Numbered from the stretch's first letter, positions 17,003 through 26,122 are shown. The stretch is 52,708 bases of DNA from Bacteroides sp. 224 (GCF_010500995.1 NZ_QVMK01000041.1:1-52708); one strand, 5' to 3'. Numbers and translations are program-made. Notes: generated from the letters alone by a model not told the origin.

Positions 17003-17830
17003 ATGGCTCAAGTTACAATGGCAGATATCACCAAGCTTCGCAAAATGACCGGAGCAGGTATGATGGACTGCAAAAATGCTTTGACAGAAGCAGAAGGCGA
17101 TTTCGATAAAGCAGTAGAAATTATCCGTAAAAAAGGACAGGCTGTTGCTGCTAAACGTTCTGACCGCGAAGCTGCAGAAGGTTGCGTATTGGCAAAAAGC
17201 GAAAACGGATATGCTGCAATAATTGCATTGAAATGCGAAACAGACTTCGTAGCTAAGAATGCAGATTTCGTAGCTTTAACTACTGAAATCCTTGACTTGG
17301 CAATGGCTAATAAAGCTGCTGATATTGAAGCTGTAAAAGCTCTTCCTTTAGGAAATGCTACAATAAACGATGCGGTAGTTGACCGTAGCGGTATCACAGG
17401 CGAAAAAATGGAGTTGGATGGTTATGCATTTGTAGCCGGCGAAACTACTGTTGCTTATATTCACCCGGGAAATAAATTAGCTACTATCGTTGCATTAAAC
17501 CAAGCTGGTATTGATGCTCAGGTAGCTCGCGATATTGCTATGCAAGTAGCTGCTATGAGCCCAATCGCTGTTGACAGAGCAAGCGTACCGGCTGAAGTTC
17601 TTGAAAAAGAAAAAGCAATCGCTGCCGACAAAGCACGCGAAGAAGGTAAACCCGAAAATATGATCGAAAGAATTGCTGAAGGTCGTATCGGTAAATTCTA
17701 CAAAGAAGTTTGTTTGTTGGAACAAGAATTCGTGAAAGATCCTAAAGTAACTATCGCTCAATACCTTGATAATACAAGCAAAGGGTTGACTGTTACTGCT
17801 TTCAAACGTTTCACTTTGAACGTGGAGTAA
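17003..17830 (+). CDS. tsf: Translation elongation factor Ts
   Basis: A 275-residue nucleotide-exchange factor for EF-Tu. The UBA-like N-terminus (ITKLRKMTGAGMMDCKNAL) is followed by the conserved CETDFVAKN and the dimerisation core, with AMQVAAMSPIAVDR typical of the family. It has normal length and ends at a strong terminator. Its partner EF-Tu is not in the window, although an EF-Tu domain homologue is encoded at 30493. Confidence 0.97.
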   Translation: MAQVTMADITKLRKMTGAGMMDCKNALTEAEGDFDKAVEIIRKKGQAVAAKRSDREAAEGCVLAKSENGYAAIIALKCETDFVAKNADFVALTTEILDLAMANKAADIEAVKALPLGNATINDAVVDRSGITGEKMELDGYAFVAGETTVAYIHPGNKLATIVALNQAGIDAQVARDIAMQVAAMSPIAVDRASVPAEVLEKEKAIAADKAREEGKPENMIERIAEGRIGKFYKEVCLLEQEFVKDPKVTIAQYLDNTSKGLTVTAFKRFTLNVE

Positions 17831-17857
17831 TAGACTGTACTTCTCATATAAATGTAT

Positions 17858-17894
17858 GAAAAAGCCGCATTGATTTAGTTCATGCGGCTTTTTC
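17858..17894. terminator. Bidirectional terminator between tsf and the SUI1-like gene
   Basis: GAAAAAGCCGCAT at 17858-17870 pairs with ATGCGGCTTTTTC at 17882-17894, a 13-bp perfect stem with T and A tracts on both sides. It ends transcription of tsf and of the convergent gene at 17896. Confidence 0.9.
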
Positions 17895-17895
17895 T

Positions 17896-18246
17896 TTATC
17901 CTCCGATAGGCTTTGTTTTAGTATAGCCTTCTTTTTTCAATAGTTCCAGTATTTTCAGTTTAAAATCTCCCTGGATAATTATCTCACCATCTTTGGCAGC
18001 ACCTCCCACGCCGCATTTCGTTTTCAGAAACTTACCCAATTCTTTTAAATCCTCTTCGGTTCCAACGAATCCGGTAATGAGGGTAACTACTTTTCCGCCT
18101 CTGTTCTTGCGGTCTAATTGTACGCGCAGGTTTTGTTGAGCAGGTTCGGGAGTGTTTTGCACTTCATCATCCGGGGTATCGTAATTGAAATCCGGGTTGG
18201 TGGAGTATACTACATTAAGGCGGTCTTTCCAATCATTCTTTTTCAT
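17896..18246 (-). CDS. SUI1/eIF1-family translation factor (YciH-like)
   Basis: A 116-residue protein with an acidic N-terminal tail and an eIF1-fold domain: VQLDRKNRGGKVVTLITGF, then LGKFLKTKCGVGGAAKDGEI, the signature of bacterial SUI1 homologues. It probably binds the 30S subunit and influences start-codon or initiator-tRNA choice; in E. coli YciH the role is subtle and stress related. It is monocistronic and convergent with tsf. Confidence 0.88.
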   Translation of the reverse strand: MKKNDWKDRLNVVYSTNPDFNYDTPDDEVQNTPEPAQQNLRVQLDRKNRGGKVVTLITGFVGTEEDLKELGKFLKTKCGVGGAAKDGEIIIQGDFKLKILELLKKEGYTKTKPIGG

Positions 18247-18309
18247 GTATCTGTTTCTTTATTGAGTATTCAAAAGTAGTACATTGTTCTTATCCCTGCA
18301 ATTTTTCCG

Positions 18310-18317
18310 TATATTTG
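18310..18317 (+). promoter_or_regulatory. -7 box for the DUF5686 gene
   Basis: TATATTTG fits TAnnTTTG and lies 49 bases before the start codon at 18367. Confidence 0.45.
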
Positions 18318-18366
18318 TCGACTGATGCGGCATAAGGTTTTCTTTAAACATCTAATTTTTAGCTAA

Positions 18367-20910
18367 ATGAGATCATTTATACTTGTAATTCTTCTTTTTT
18401 GTTGCTTCCTATCAGCGTCTTCACAAACATTCAGTGGGAAGGTGACTACAGAAACCGGTGAAATTATTCCTTATGCTACGATCTACATTCGTGAACTAAC
18501 CTCCGGCTTTATTACAGACGAGAATGGTTATTTCCAAACCTCTTTACCGGCCGGCAACTATACCTGCGAAGTTTCTTCTTTAGGATATAACCGGAAGTTA
18601 ATTAGTATTCATGTTTCGGACAACGGGCTCGAAAAAGAAATTTCCCTTTCGGAACGAATTTATCAACTGAAGGAGGTAGACGTAACCGTTAATCATGAAG
18701 ACCCTGCTTATGCGGTAATGAAGCAGACTATTGGTCGTGCTCCCTATTATCGTACCCTTGTTACCCGATATACGGCAGATACTTATCTGAAAGGAACAGG
18801 TAAATTGCAAAACATTCCCGGTGTGCTCAAATTGTCAAAAGAAGTACGGAAGGGAACAAAGGAAGTGGTTGGGAAATTGTTTCTATTGGAAGAGCAACGG
18901 AGAGTTACATTTACCTCACCCAATAACTGGAATAACGAAGTGAAGGCATACCGCAACTCTTTTCCCGAAGAGATTAATATCAATTTAGAAACTACCAATA
19001 TCAATTTATATCAACCTACTATATTTGGAAAAGTTTCTCCGCTTAGTTCCGGGGCGTTTACTTATTATCAATTTAAGTTGGATGGTTGTTATGCTCAAGG
19101 CGAACACTTGATTAATAAGATTAGAGTCATTCCTAAAAAGAATAGTCCCGATTTAATTTCAGGGCATATTTATATTGTTGAGAACATCTGGTGCCTGTCC
19201 GAAATGGATGTGCTTGTAGATAGCGGAGGCTTCTCGGTAAAAGTAAAAGTGATGTGCAATGAAGTGCAGCCTTCTGTGTTTCTGAATACTTCTATAAACC
19301 TAAGTGCTTCTGTGGATGTAATGGGATTTAAGGGAGAAGCTTCTTATTTGTCTACCATCAAATATGATCAGATAGAACTTCGCGAAAAAACATTGCTTCC
19401 GGAAAAGGTTGAAGAGCTACTCTCTAAGGAAAAGCTGAACACACGCGAAGCTTATAAACTATCCAAGCTGATGTCGCAATCCATTGAACAGGCCGATACA
19501 ACGAAGAAAGATAAGTACGAGCGTAGTTCGCGTCAGTTTTCATTAAGAGAAGATTCATTGGCTACAAAAAGAGATTCTGTGTATTGGGCTTTAGCCCGAA
19601 CTGTTCCGCTAAAGCCCGAAGAGCAGGAAAGTTATGAACATAAAGAACAGTTACAACTCAGAGCCATATCCGCAGAACAAGGTAAGGCCTCGCACAGGAA
19701 TACGACTCCCGAAGTAATTATGCAAACCCTGACAGAAGGAAAAACCTTTTGGACAAAGAACAAAAAAAAGTGGTTAACCTTCAACGGACTTTCTTCCTGC
19801 ATCCCTGAATATAACTTTGTAGATGGAGTATGGCTGGGGATTACATTCAAATCGGGTATGTTTTTGAATAAACAAACTTCTCTGAACTTTACCCCCGAAG
19901 TTTATTATACCACCGAGCGCGAGAAAGTAATCTTTAATAATGAGTTTTCTCTTCAATACCTTCCTCGCCGATTAGGTAATTTGCGCTTGCGAGGAGGTAT
20001 TACGTCGGCCGATTTCAACGGAGAAACAGGGCAATCGCGCTTAGTTAATTCATTCTCTTCGCTGTGGTTTGGTAGAAATGACATTAAGTTTTATGATAAG
20101 AGATATGTATCTGTCGACAATGAAATAGAACTGATTAATAGTTTACTGCTCTCTACCGGCATACTTTGGGAACGAAGAAATACATTAGATAATTTCACGC
20201 ATACAGGTTGGTTTGGAGTAAAAGGCAAGCCTAACTTACCCCGTAATCCGTATTATGAGAGGATGCCTCAAAACGATTTGCTGAAAGCATCCGTATCTTT
20301 AACGTACACTCCGGCTCGTTACTACCGGATGCATGAAGGTAAAAAGCATTACGAAGACTCTAACTATCCTACTTTTACCTTTCATTACGAAAAGACTTTC
20401 TCGCATGGAGGAGTACAGAAATTATCGCCTTCTTACCACCGTACAGAGCTTTCCGTAGAACAAACCATCGACTTCGGTATATTCAATTCCATCTCTTGGT
20501 ATGTAAATGGGGGTGCTTTTTGGGATACAAAGAATATGTATTTCCCCGACTTCAAGCATTTTACAGCTACTCGCATACCCCTTACCATTCATTCTTTCGA
20601 TAAAGGATTTGCTTTGCTCGATAACTATACGCACTCCACCCATACCCGTTGGGCACAAGCAAATATAGTTTGGTATGCTCCTTACTTGTTGGTAAAACAT
20701 ATTCCTTTTCTTCAAAGGAAACGGTTTGATGAAGCCATCCATCTGCGCTCTTTGGCTGTTTTCGACAGACATCCATACAGCGAATTGGGCTATTCAATTG
20801 GCTGGCTGGATGCCATACGAATAGGTATATTTACCGGGTTCAATCGGTTAAAGTTTCAATCTGTGGGAGTATCGGTATCTATTCCGTTAAAACAGATACT
20901 TGGTTATTAA
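18367..20910 (+). CDS. DUF5686 outer-membrane protein with carboxypeptidase-regulatory-like domain
   Basis: An 847-residue exported protein. A signal peptide (residues 1-19, FLSASS then Q) precedes a CarboxypepD_reg-like beta-sandwich (about 20-105: GKVTTETGEIIPYATIYI, GYFQTSLPAGNYTCEVSSLGY), as in TonB-dependent receptors. The remainder is the DUF5686 region, ending in a C-terminal series of amphipathic strands that suggests an outer-membrane beta barrel (SVGVSVSIPLKQILGY). There is no TonB box or plug, so it is not a classical SusC protein. The family is widespread in Bacteroidetes and its function is unknown. It is expressed from its own promoter and lies upstream of rex. Confidence 0.8.
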   Translation: MRSFILVILLFCCFLSASSQTFSGKVTTETGEIIPYATIYIRELTSGFITDENGYFQTSLPAGNYTCEVSSLGYNRKLISIHVSDNGLEKEISLSERIYQLKEVDVTVNHEDPAYAVMKQTIGRAPYYRTLVTRYTADTYLKGTGKLQNIPGVLKLSKEVRKGTKEVVGKLFLLEEQRRVTFTSPNNWNNEVKAYRNSFPEEININLETTNINLYQPTIFGKVSPLSSGAFTYYQFKLDGCYAQGEHLINKIRVIPKKNSPDLISGHIYIVENIWCLSEMDVLVDSGGFSVKVKVMCNEVQPSVFLNTSINLSASVDVMGFKGEASYLSTIKYDQIELREKTLLPEKVEELLSKEKLNTREAYKLSKLMSQSIEQADTTKKDKYERSSRQFSLREDSLATKRDSVYWALARTVPLKPEEQESYEHKEQLQLRAISAEQGKASHRNTTPEVIMQTLTEGKTFWTKNKKKWLTFNGLSSCIPEYNFVDGVWLGITFKSGMFLNKQTSLNFTPEVYYTTEREKVIFNNEFSLQYLPRRLGNLRLRGGITSADFNGETGQSRLVNSFSSLWFGRNDIKFYDKRYVSVDNEIELINSLLLSTGILWERRNTLDNFTHTGWFGVKGKPNLPRNPYYERMPQNDLLKASVSLTYTPARYYRMHEGKKHYEDSNYPTFTFHYEKTFSHGGVQKLSPSYHRTELSVEQTIDFGIFNSISWYVNGGAFWDTKNMYFPDFKHFTATRIPLTIHSFDKGFALLDNYTHSTHTRWAQANIVWYAPYLLVKHIPFLQRKRFDEAIHLRSLAVFDRHPYSELGYSIGWLDAIRIGIFTGFNRLKFQSVGVSVSIPLKQILGY

Positions 20911-20934
20911 CGGCTTGTTTTCAAAAAAAAACTG

Positions 20935-20942
20935 TAAATTTG
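20935..20942 (+). promoter_or_regulatory. -7 box for rex
   Basis: TAAATTTG fits TAnnTTTG and lies 40 bases before the rex start; TTG at 20915-20917 is a possible -33 element. Confidence 0.5.
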
Positions 20943-20982
20943 TCTGTCGCTTAAATCTATAAGTTTTTATAAAGAAAGCGTT

Positions 20983-21639
20983 ATGAACAATCAAAACCAA
21001 CGGAAAAACCATATAAAAGTACCGGAACCTACGCTGCGGAGGCTGCCTTGGTATCTGTCGAATGCTAAACTCCTGAGAAAGAAAGGCGAACAATTCGTTT
21101 CTTCTACCCAAATGTCTAAGGAGATTAATATTGATGCATCGCAGATAGCGAAAGATCTTTCTTATGTTAACATCTCCGGGCGAACCCGTGTGGGCTATGA
21201 TATTAACGAATTGGTAAAAGTTCTGGAAGACTTTCTTGGTTTTACCAATATTCATAAAGCTTTTCTGTTTGGGGTAGGTAGCTTGGGAGGAGCATTGCTG
21301 GGCGACTCCGGATTATCTCATTTTGGATTGGAAATAGTAGCGGCCTTTGATGTAAACCCGGAAAAGATAGGAACAGACATCAACGGAATACCCATTTTTC
21401 ATACCGATGACTTTGAAACTAAAATAGCCGACTATCGGGTGAATATCGGCGTGTTGACTGTACCCATCGAAATAGCACAAGATATTACCAATACAATGAT
21501 AAAAGGAGGAATTAAAGCTGTGTGGAACTTTACTCCTTTCCGTATCCGTGTGCCGGAGAACATTGTAGTTCAGAATACTTCTTTATACGCTCATCTGGCG
21601 GTAATGTTTAACCGCCTCAATTTTAACGAATTCGAATAA
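20983..21639 (+). CDS. rex: Redox-sensing transcriptional repressor Rex
   Basis: A 218-residue homodimeric repressor that senses the NADH/NAD+ ratio. The winged-helix part holds VPEPTLRRLPWYLSNAKLL and SSTQMSKEINIDASQIAKDL, and the Rossmann domain begins with FGVGSLGGALL near residue 95. It normally represses fermentation and respiratory genes until NADH rises. Its stop overlaps the next start by one base (TAATG), so it is translationally coupled to the FAH-family gene, and ispF follows after seven bases; this makes a three-gene operon. Confidence 0.95.
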   Translation: MNNQNQRKNHIKVPEPTLRRLPWYLSNAKLLRKKGEQFVSSTQMSKEINIDASQIAKDLSYVNISGRTRVGYDINELVKVLEDFLGFTNIHKAFLFGVGSLGGALLGDSGLSHFGLEIVAAFDVNPEKIGTDINGIPIFHTDDFETKIADYRVNIGVLTVPIEIAQDITNTMIKGGIKAVWNFTPFRIRVPENIVVQNTSLYAHLAVMFNRLNFNEFE

Positions 21640-22253
21640 TGAAAATTATAGCTGTTGGGATGAACTATGCCTTGCACAATGAAGAATTGGGGCATACGCA
21701 TATACAAACCGATCCCGTGATATTTATGAAACCCGACTCGGCGATACTGAAAGACGGAAAGCCTTTCTTTATACCCGACTTCTCGAAAGAGATTCATTAC
21801 GAAACCGAGTTGGTGGTTCGCATCAACCGGTTGGGTAAGAATATTGCTCCTCGCTTTGCCCATCGTTATTACGATGCGGTAACCGTAGGGATTGATTTTA
21901 CCGCTCGCGACTTACAGCGTAAGTTTCGCGAATCGGGTAACCCTTGGGAGTTATGTAAGGGTTTTGATAATTCGGCAGCTATCGGAACATTTGTGCCGGT
22001 AGAACGTTATCCGGATTTGCAGCAGATTCATTTCCACCTCGATATAGATGGCAATAAAGTGCAAAGAGGAAATACGGCCGATATGCTTTTCCGCATAGAT
22101 GATATCATTGCGTATGTAAGCCAATTTGTTACCCTGAAAATAGGCGATTTGCTTTTTACCGGAACTCCCGTAGGGGTAGGACCGGTAAGCATCGGACAAC
22201 ATCTGGAGGGTTATCTGGAAGAAGAAAAAGTATTGGATTTTTATATAAGATAG
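21639..22253 (+). CDS. Fumarylacetoacetate hydrolase (FAH) family protein
   Basis: A 204-residue single-domain FAH-family protein. KIIAVGMNYALHNEELG, PVIFMKPDSA, IHYETELVVRI and the C-terminal DLLFTGTPVGVGPV mark the fold and its metal site. Short bacterial members include oxaloacetate decarboxylases, acylpyruvate hydrolases and 2-hydroxyhepta-dienoate isomerases; the substrate cannot be told from sequence. The coupling to rex and proximity to ispF suggest a housekeeping role. Cytoplasmic. Confidence 0.88.
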   Translation: MKIIAVGMNYALHNEELGHTHIQTDPVIFMKPDSAILKDGKPFFIPDFSKEIHYETELVVRINRLGKNIAPRFAHRYYDAVTVGIDFTARDLQRKFRESGNPWELCKGFDNSAAIGTFVPVERYPDLQQIHFHLDIDGNKVQRGNTADMLFRIDDIIAYVSQFVTLKIGDLLFTGTPVGVGPVSIGQHLEGYLEEEKVLDFYIR

Positions 22254-22260
22254 AAGTTGC

Positions 22261-22749
22261 ATGAAAATAAGAGTCGGTTTTGGCTTCGATGTACACCAAT
22301 TAGTGGAAGGCAGAGAACTATGGTTGGGAGGCATTCTCCTTGAGCATGAAAAAGGATTGTTAGGGCATTCGGATGCCGATGTACTCATTCATACCATCTG
22401 TGATGCGCTGCTCGGCGCTGCCAATATGCGCGATATAGGTTATCATTTCCCCGATACCGCAGGCGAATATAAGAATATCGACAGTAAAATTCTGTTGGAA
22501 AAAACAGTCGATTTAATTGCTTCCAAAGGCTATTCGATAGGCAATATTGATGCAACGATTTGTGCGGAACGCCCTAAACTCAAAACCCATATACCTGCCA
22601 TGCAGGAGGTGCTTGCCAAACTAATGAAGATAGATGTAGATGATATTTCCATTAAAGCAACCACTACCGAGAAGCTCGGATTTACGGGTAGAGAAGAGGG
22701 CATTTCGGCTTATGCTACGGTATTGATCTTTTTAAAGGACTTTTCTTAA
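22261..22749 (+). CDS. ispF: 2-C-methyl-D-erythritol 2,4-cyclodiphosphate synthase
   Basis: A 162-residue enzyme of the MEP isoprenoid pathway that cyclises CDP-methylerythritol 2-phosphate, releasing CMP. The metal-binding GFGFDVHQL (Asp10, His12) and LLGHSDADVLIHTICDALLG segments are intact, as are the family end motifs TTEKLGFTGREEGI. It functions as a trimer with zinc. It is the last gene of the rex operon, and its stop overlaps a decayed minus-strand gene. Confidence 0.96.
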   Translation: MKIRVGFGFDVHQLVEGRELWLGGILLEHEKGLLGHSDADVLIHTICDALLGAANMRDIGYHFPDTAGEYKNIDSKILLEKTVDLIASKGYSIGNIDATICAERPKLKTHIPAMQEVLAKLMKIDVDDISIKATTTEKLGFTGREEGISAYATVLIFLKDFS

Positions 22750-22889
22750 AACAATCCGTTTAGATGCATCACGGCAAGAGCTTGCTGATATTGAGGCGTT
22801 TTAGTTTCTGTGGCCAGATTGATGCCTTTTGCCAAACTGCTTCCGTTCCATACTCCGATTTCTTCGTTACCTGAATCAGCGTGTAATTA
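22746..22889 (-). pseudogene. C-terminal remnant of an SGNH-type hydrolase
   Basis: The minus strand reads DSGNEEIGVWNGSSLAKG then INLATETKTPQYQQALAVM and ends HLNGLF with a stop at 22746. This pattern resembles the C-terminal part of Bacteroidetes SGNH/GDSL hydrolases. Only about 47 codons are open, bounded by a stop, and there is no start or catalytic block, so it is a leftover of a lost gene. It is convergent with ispF and lies beside a sialate O-acetylesterase gene of the same fold. Confidence 0.55.
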
Positions 22890-22946
22890 ATCTCGGTGTT
22901 CAGCTATCATTTTAAATAGGTATTGATTTTATATAAAAGAAAGTAG

Positions 22947-22978
22947 TAAGCAATTATCCTTTACCGGGTAATTGCTTA
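22947..22978. terminator. Hairpin between ispF and the sialate esterase
   Basis: TAAGCAATTATCC at 22947-22959 pairs with GGGTAATTGCTTA at 22966-22978 (12 of 13 positions), with a 6-base loop. No uninterrupted T run follows. It could end the rex-ispF transcript or serve as an operator upstream of the promoter at 23000. Confidence 0.45.
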
Positions 22979-22999
22979 TGATTTATATAGTACTTTCTT

Positions 23000-23007
23000 T
23001 ATCTTTG
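23000..23007 (+). promoter_or_regulatory. -7 box for the sialate O-acetylesterase gene
   Basis: TATCTTTG fits TAnnTTTG. Its position supports the start at 23046 over the in-frame ATG at 23007, which would overlap the -7 box itself. Confidence 0.5.
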
Positions 23008-23045
23008 TGTCTTTGTTTTTTATTCACCCTAATTCATACAACCTA

Positions 23046-24965
23046 ATGAAGTCTATTACAAAATTATTGCTTATCAGTATGCTATCCGGTTTCTTTGCGA
23101 TAGCGAATGCCACAGTCAAACTACCTCATTTCTTCTCGGATAATATGGTATTACAACGAGATAAAGCGATCCGCATTTGGGGAACTGCTGCGAAAAAAGA
23201 AAGAGTTACCATTACCTTTAATTCTGTTGTACAAAGCGTGGAAACCGGAAAAGACGGAATCTGGAAACTGCAACTTCCTGCCATGAACTATGGGGGTCCT
23301 TATGAAATGACTATTCAGGGAAAAGAAAATACCATCACGCTAAAGAACATATTAATAGGCGATGTATGGTTGTGTAGCGGACAATCTAATATGGAATTCA
23401 ACCTGGATGGCGACTTTACAGCCGAAGAAGCAATCGGGAATGCGACTAACAAAAACATTCGTTTATTGACGGTTCCTAAAACCATTCAGACAAAAGAACA
23501 GTTTGATATTGAACCGACTCAGTGGAAAGAATGTACGCCCGAAACAGCAAAATATTTTTCTGCCGTTGGTTATTTCTTCGGAAAACAGTTGCAGGAAAAC
23601 CTGAATATTCCCATAGGACTGATTAACTCTTCTTGGGGAGGTACCGATATTGAAACATGGACAAGCTGGGAGGCTTCTATGAATAATTCCGATTATAGCA
23701 AATATCGTGGAAAAAGCATGGAGAAGTCTTTAGGCTTTACGATGGATGATATTAACCGCTTTCAGGAAGGCATGGAAGGCGAGAAAGATATTGCTCAAAG
23801 ATGGTTCGATCCTGCTAAAAAACTTTCGGGTTGGAAGAAAAGATATGTACCCAAAGCATGGGATGCTGAATTGGCACATGAAGACGGTATTATCTGGTTC
23901 AGAACGGAAATAACATTGCCGCAGGAAGCTGATGGAGCTGAAGGGGTAATACAACTTGGTTCCATCGACGATCAGGATGTTACCTATATAAACGGAACTG
24001 AAGTAGGACGTACAGACTTCTGGATGACCAACAGAAATTACACCATTCGCCCCGGCATATTAAAAGCCGGCAAAAATGTGATAGCTGTCCGGGTGAAAGA
24101 TACCGGCGTTACGGGAGGTATGGTTAGTGAGTCCGATCAGTTATTTCTCGAAGTGAAAGGGCAGAAGTATAACCTTGCCGGAGAATGGGAGTATAAACCT
24201 TATATCCTGAGTTCTTCTTTCGGGTTTAAAAACTTCGGCTATAGCCCTAACAGTTTTGCATCTCTGCTTTATAATGGAATGATTCATCCGTTGGTAGGTT
24301 ATAATATCAAAGGGGCAATTTGGTATCAGGGAGAAAATAACGCAAGCAGAGCTTACCACTATAGAACTCTTTTCCCCAATATGATTAATGATTGGCGTGC
24401 GCAGTGGGGCTATGAGTTTCCTTTCTTATGGGTGCAGTTGGCCAGCTTTATGAAGGTAGAAGATCAACCGATGGAAAGTGACTGGGCCGAACTACGCGAA
24501 GCACAGAGTATGACGCTTAGCCTACCCAAAACCGGACAAGCCGTTATTACCGATATTGGTGAAGCTTTTGATATTCATCCGAGAAATAAAAAAGATGTAG
24601 GATATCGGTTGGCACATTCGACCATGAATGTGGCTTATGGAAAGAATGTACTACCTTCGGGTCCTGTATTTGAAAAAATGGAGAAAGAAGGCAATAGGCT
24701 TGTTCTTTCTTTCACTAATACAGGCAATCAACTTACTACTTCCGACAAAAATAGACATGGATACGTGAATGGCTTTGCCATTGCAGGTAGCGACAAAAAG
24801 TTTGTGTGGGCGCAAGCTTATATCCGGGATAATAAAGTGGTAGTTTTCAGTGATGATGTAACCAATCCGGTAGCAGTTCGTTATGGTTGGGCAAATAATC
24901 CATTTGATAACAATCTGGCAAACAGTGAAGGACTGCTTGCCTCTCCATTCCGTACAGATAAATAG
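23046..24965 (+). CDS. Sialate O-acetylesterase
   Basis: A 639-residue exported SGNH-fold esterase that removes O-acetyl groups from sialic acids or other glycans. The signal peptide is residues 1-22 (LLLISMLSGFFAIANA). The catalytic serine lies in GDVWLCSGQSNMEF (about Ser114) and the Asp-x-His pair in ITDIGEAFDIHPRNKKDVG (about 505-515). A beta-sandwich (residues about 260-390, with DGIIWFRTEITLP) is inserted in the esterase domain, as usual for Bacteroidetes members. It is probably periplasmic and helps use host mucin glycans. It is monocistronic, with a hairpin downstream. Confidence 0.92.
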   Translation: MKSITKLLLISMLSGFFAIANATVKLPHFFSDNMVLQRDKAIRIWGTAAKKERVTITFNSVVQSVETGKDGIWKLQLPAMNYGGPYEMTIQGKENTITLKNILIGDVWLCSGQSNMEFNLDGDFTAEEAIGNATNKNIRLLTVPKTIQTKEQFDIEPTQWKECTPETAKYFSAVGYFFGKQLQENLNIPIGLINSSWGGTDIETWTSWEASMNNSDYSKYRGKSMEKSLGFTMDDINRFQEGMEGEKDIAQRWFDPAKKLSGWKKRYVPKAWDAELAHEDGIIWFRTEITLPQEADGAEGVIQLGSIDDQDVTYINGTEVGRTDFWMTNRNYTIRPGILKAGKNVIAVRVKDTGVTGGMVSESDQLFLEVKGQKYNLAGEWEYKPYILSSSFGFKNFGYSPNSFASLLYNGMIHPLVGYNIKGAIWYQGENNASRAYHYRTLFPNMINDWRAQWGYEFPFLWVQLASFMKVEDQPMESDWAELREAQSMTLSLPKTGQAVITDIGEAFDIHPRNKKDVGYRLAHSTMNVAYGKNVLPSGPVFEKMEKEGNRLVLSFTNTGNQLTTSDKNRHGYVNGFAIAGSDKKFVWAQAYIRDNKVVVFSDDVTNPVAVRYGWANNPFDNNLANSEGLLASPFRTDK

Positions 24966-24973
24966 ACCTACGA

Positions 24974-25023
24974 GGTGCTACACCCGGGTTTACAATGTTG
25001 TATGGAAATCCGGGAGTGGCACC
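24974..25023. terminator. Hairpin between convergent genes, overlapping the lgt 3' end
   Basis: GGTGCTACACCCGG at 24974-24987 pairs with CCGGGAGTGGCACC at 25010-25023 at 12 of 14 positions around a 22-base loop. A nested perfect palindrome, GTGGCA/TGCCAC, follows at 25016-25030. It has no T run but is well placed to separate convergent transcripts. Confidence 0.45.
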
Positions 25024-25835
25024 TTGCCACTTGGAGGTCTTTTTATTGCCCTTATGATATAAAAAGTTCCCATAATAATAAACGGAATGCTAAGAAGCTG
25101 CCCCATATTTAACAACATACCCTCTTCAAATGCTTCCTGATTTTCTTTAAAGAACTCAATAAAGAAGCGTGAGGCGAAAATGCCGATAAGTACGCTCCCG
25201 AATATAAGCCCTTGCCGTTTCCGTGCATTTGTGTACCAATACATATACATCAAAATAAAGAAGAGTATGAGATAGGCAAATGCCTCATACAGTTGTGCAG
25301 GATGACGCGGTGTCCAAGGATCGGCTATTCCTCTGGCTCCGATAAACCGGAATGCCCACGGCACATCAGTAGCTTTCCCAATAATTTCAGAGTTCATCAG
25401 GTTGCCAAGCCGGATAAAGCAACCTGCCAAAGCAACGGGTATGGCTGCATAATCCAATGACCAAAGGATGGATTGATGTGTGATGCAGCGAGAGTATACA
25501 ATAACCGCCACTACAATGCCCAATGCTGCCCCATGACTGGCCATTCCTCCGCGCCAGAACATCAGAATTTCCGTTAGATGCCATGAATAATAACTCCATT
25601 CGTAGAAGAATACATGGCCAAGCCTTCCACCTATAATGATACAGGCAAATGTCAAGATAAGACCCTTGTATCCCCACTCAAAAGGAACACGATCATTCTT
25701 AAACATCTTTTCTACCAGATAGAAAGAACATAGGAATGATAAAGCATAAGATAGACCATAATAGCGGATGGAAACGGGTCCTAATGAAAACAGCTCAGGG
25801 TCGGGATTCCATGTAATATAAGCAAGTAGTGTCAT
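24990..25835 (-). CDS. lgt: Prolipoprotein diacylglyceryl transferase
   Basis: A 281-residue inner-membrane enzyme that adds diacylglycerol to the lipobox cysteine of exported prolipoproteins. Seven or so hydrophobic helices are visible. The conserved segments are SIRYYGLSYALSF, GGRLGHVFFYEW, GGMASHGAALGI (active-site His) and CFIRLGNLMNSEIIG, followed by HPAQLYEA. Length and motifs are normal. It has many clients in this window, since several predicted lipoproteins are encoded. It is convergent with the sialate esterase gene. Confidence 0.96.
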   Translation of the reverse strand: MTLLAYITWNPDPELFSLGPVSIRYYGLSYALSFLCSFYLVEKMFKNDRVPFEWGYKGLILTFACIIIGGRLGHVFFYEWSYYSWHLTEILMFWRGGMASHGAALGIVVAVIVYSRCITHQSILWSLDYAAIPVALAGCFIRLGNLMNSEIIGKATDVPWAFRFIGARGIADPWTPRHPAQLYEAFAYLILFFILMYMYWYTNARKRQGLIFGSVLIGIFASRFFIEFFKENQEAFEEGMLLNMGQLLSIPFIIMGTFYIIRAIKRPPSGKVPLPDFHTTL

Positions 25836-25932
25836 TGTGGCAAGTTATAGATAAAATGTTACTAATACAAGTATATAAGCAACAAAGCTTTTTTTATTTT
25901 ACTGAGATTGACTAAAATCAATTGGTTAACAT

Positions 25933-25940
25933 TATATTTG
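25933..25940 (+). promoter_or_regulatory. Orphan -7 box downstream of nothing recognisable
   Basis: TATATTTG, preceded by TTGACTAAAATCAATTGG, is a good Bacteroidetes promoter candidate. No intact gene follows on the plus strand for more than 600 bases; the repeat at 25943 begins right at the expected transcript start. Confidence 0.35.
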
Positions 25941-25942
25941 CG

Positions 25943-26046
25943 TAAAAATAATAATACTCAGTTGAAAGCTTCAATGTGAGCACAATAACAATGTCTTGTG
26001 ATTTATTGAAAGAGGAAGAGGAAATTATACCGAACTCAGGTTTGAA
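25943..26046. repeat. Dispersed ~100-bp repeat, copy 2
   Basis: Copy of the segment at 2-105, with the same order of short conserved blocks. It lies in the gene-poor accessory region right of lgt and is not flanked by obvious target duplications. Confidence 0.6.
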
Positions 26047-26122
26047 ATACAATTCGTTTGTAAGTAAATAGAAAAGCATCATAATTCTTCCCCAGAGAGT
26101 TTTTTCTTCGAAAAAGTACCGC

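Noticed and set aside
23007..23045. Earlier start for the sialate O-acetylesterase
   Set aside because: The extra 13 residues spoil the signal peptide and overlap the -7 box at 23000-23007.
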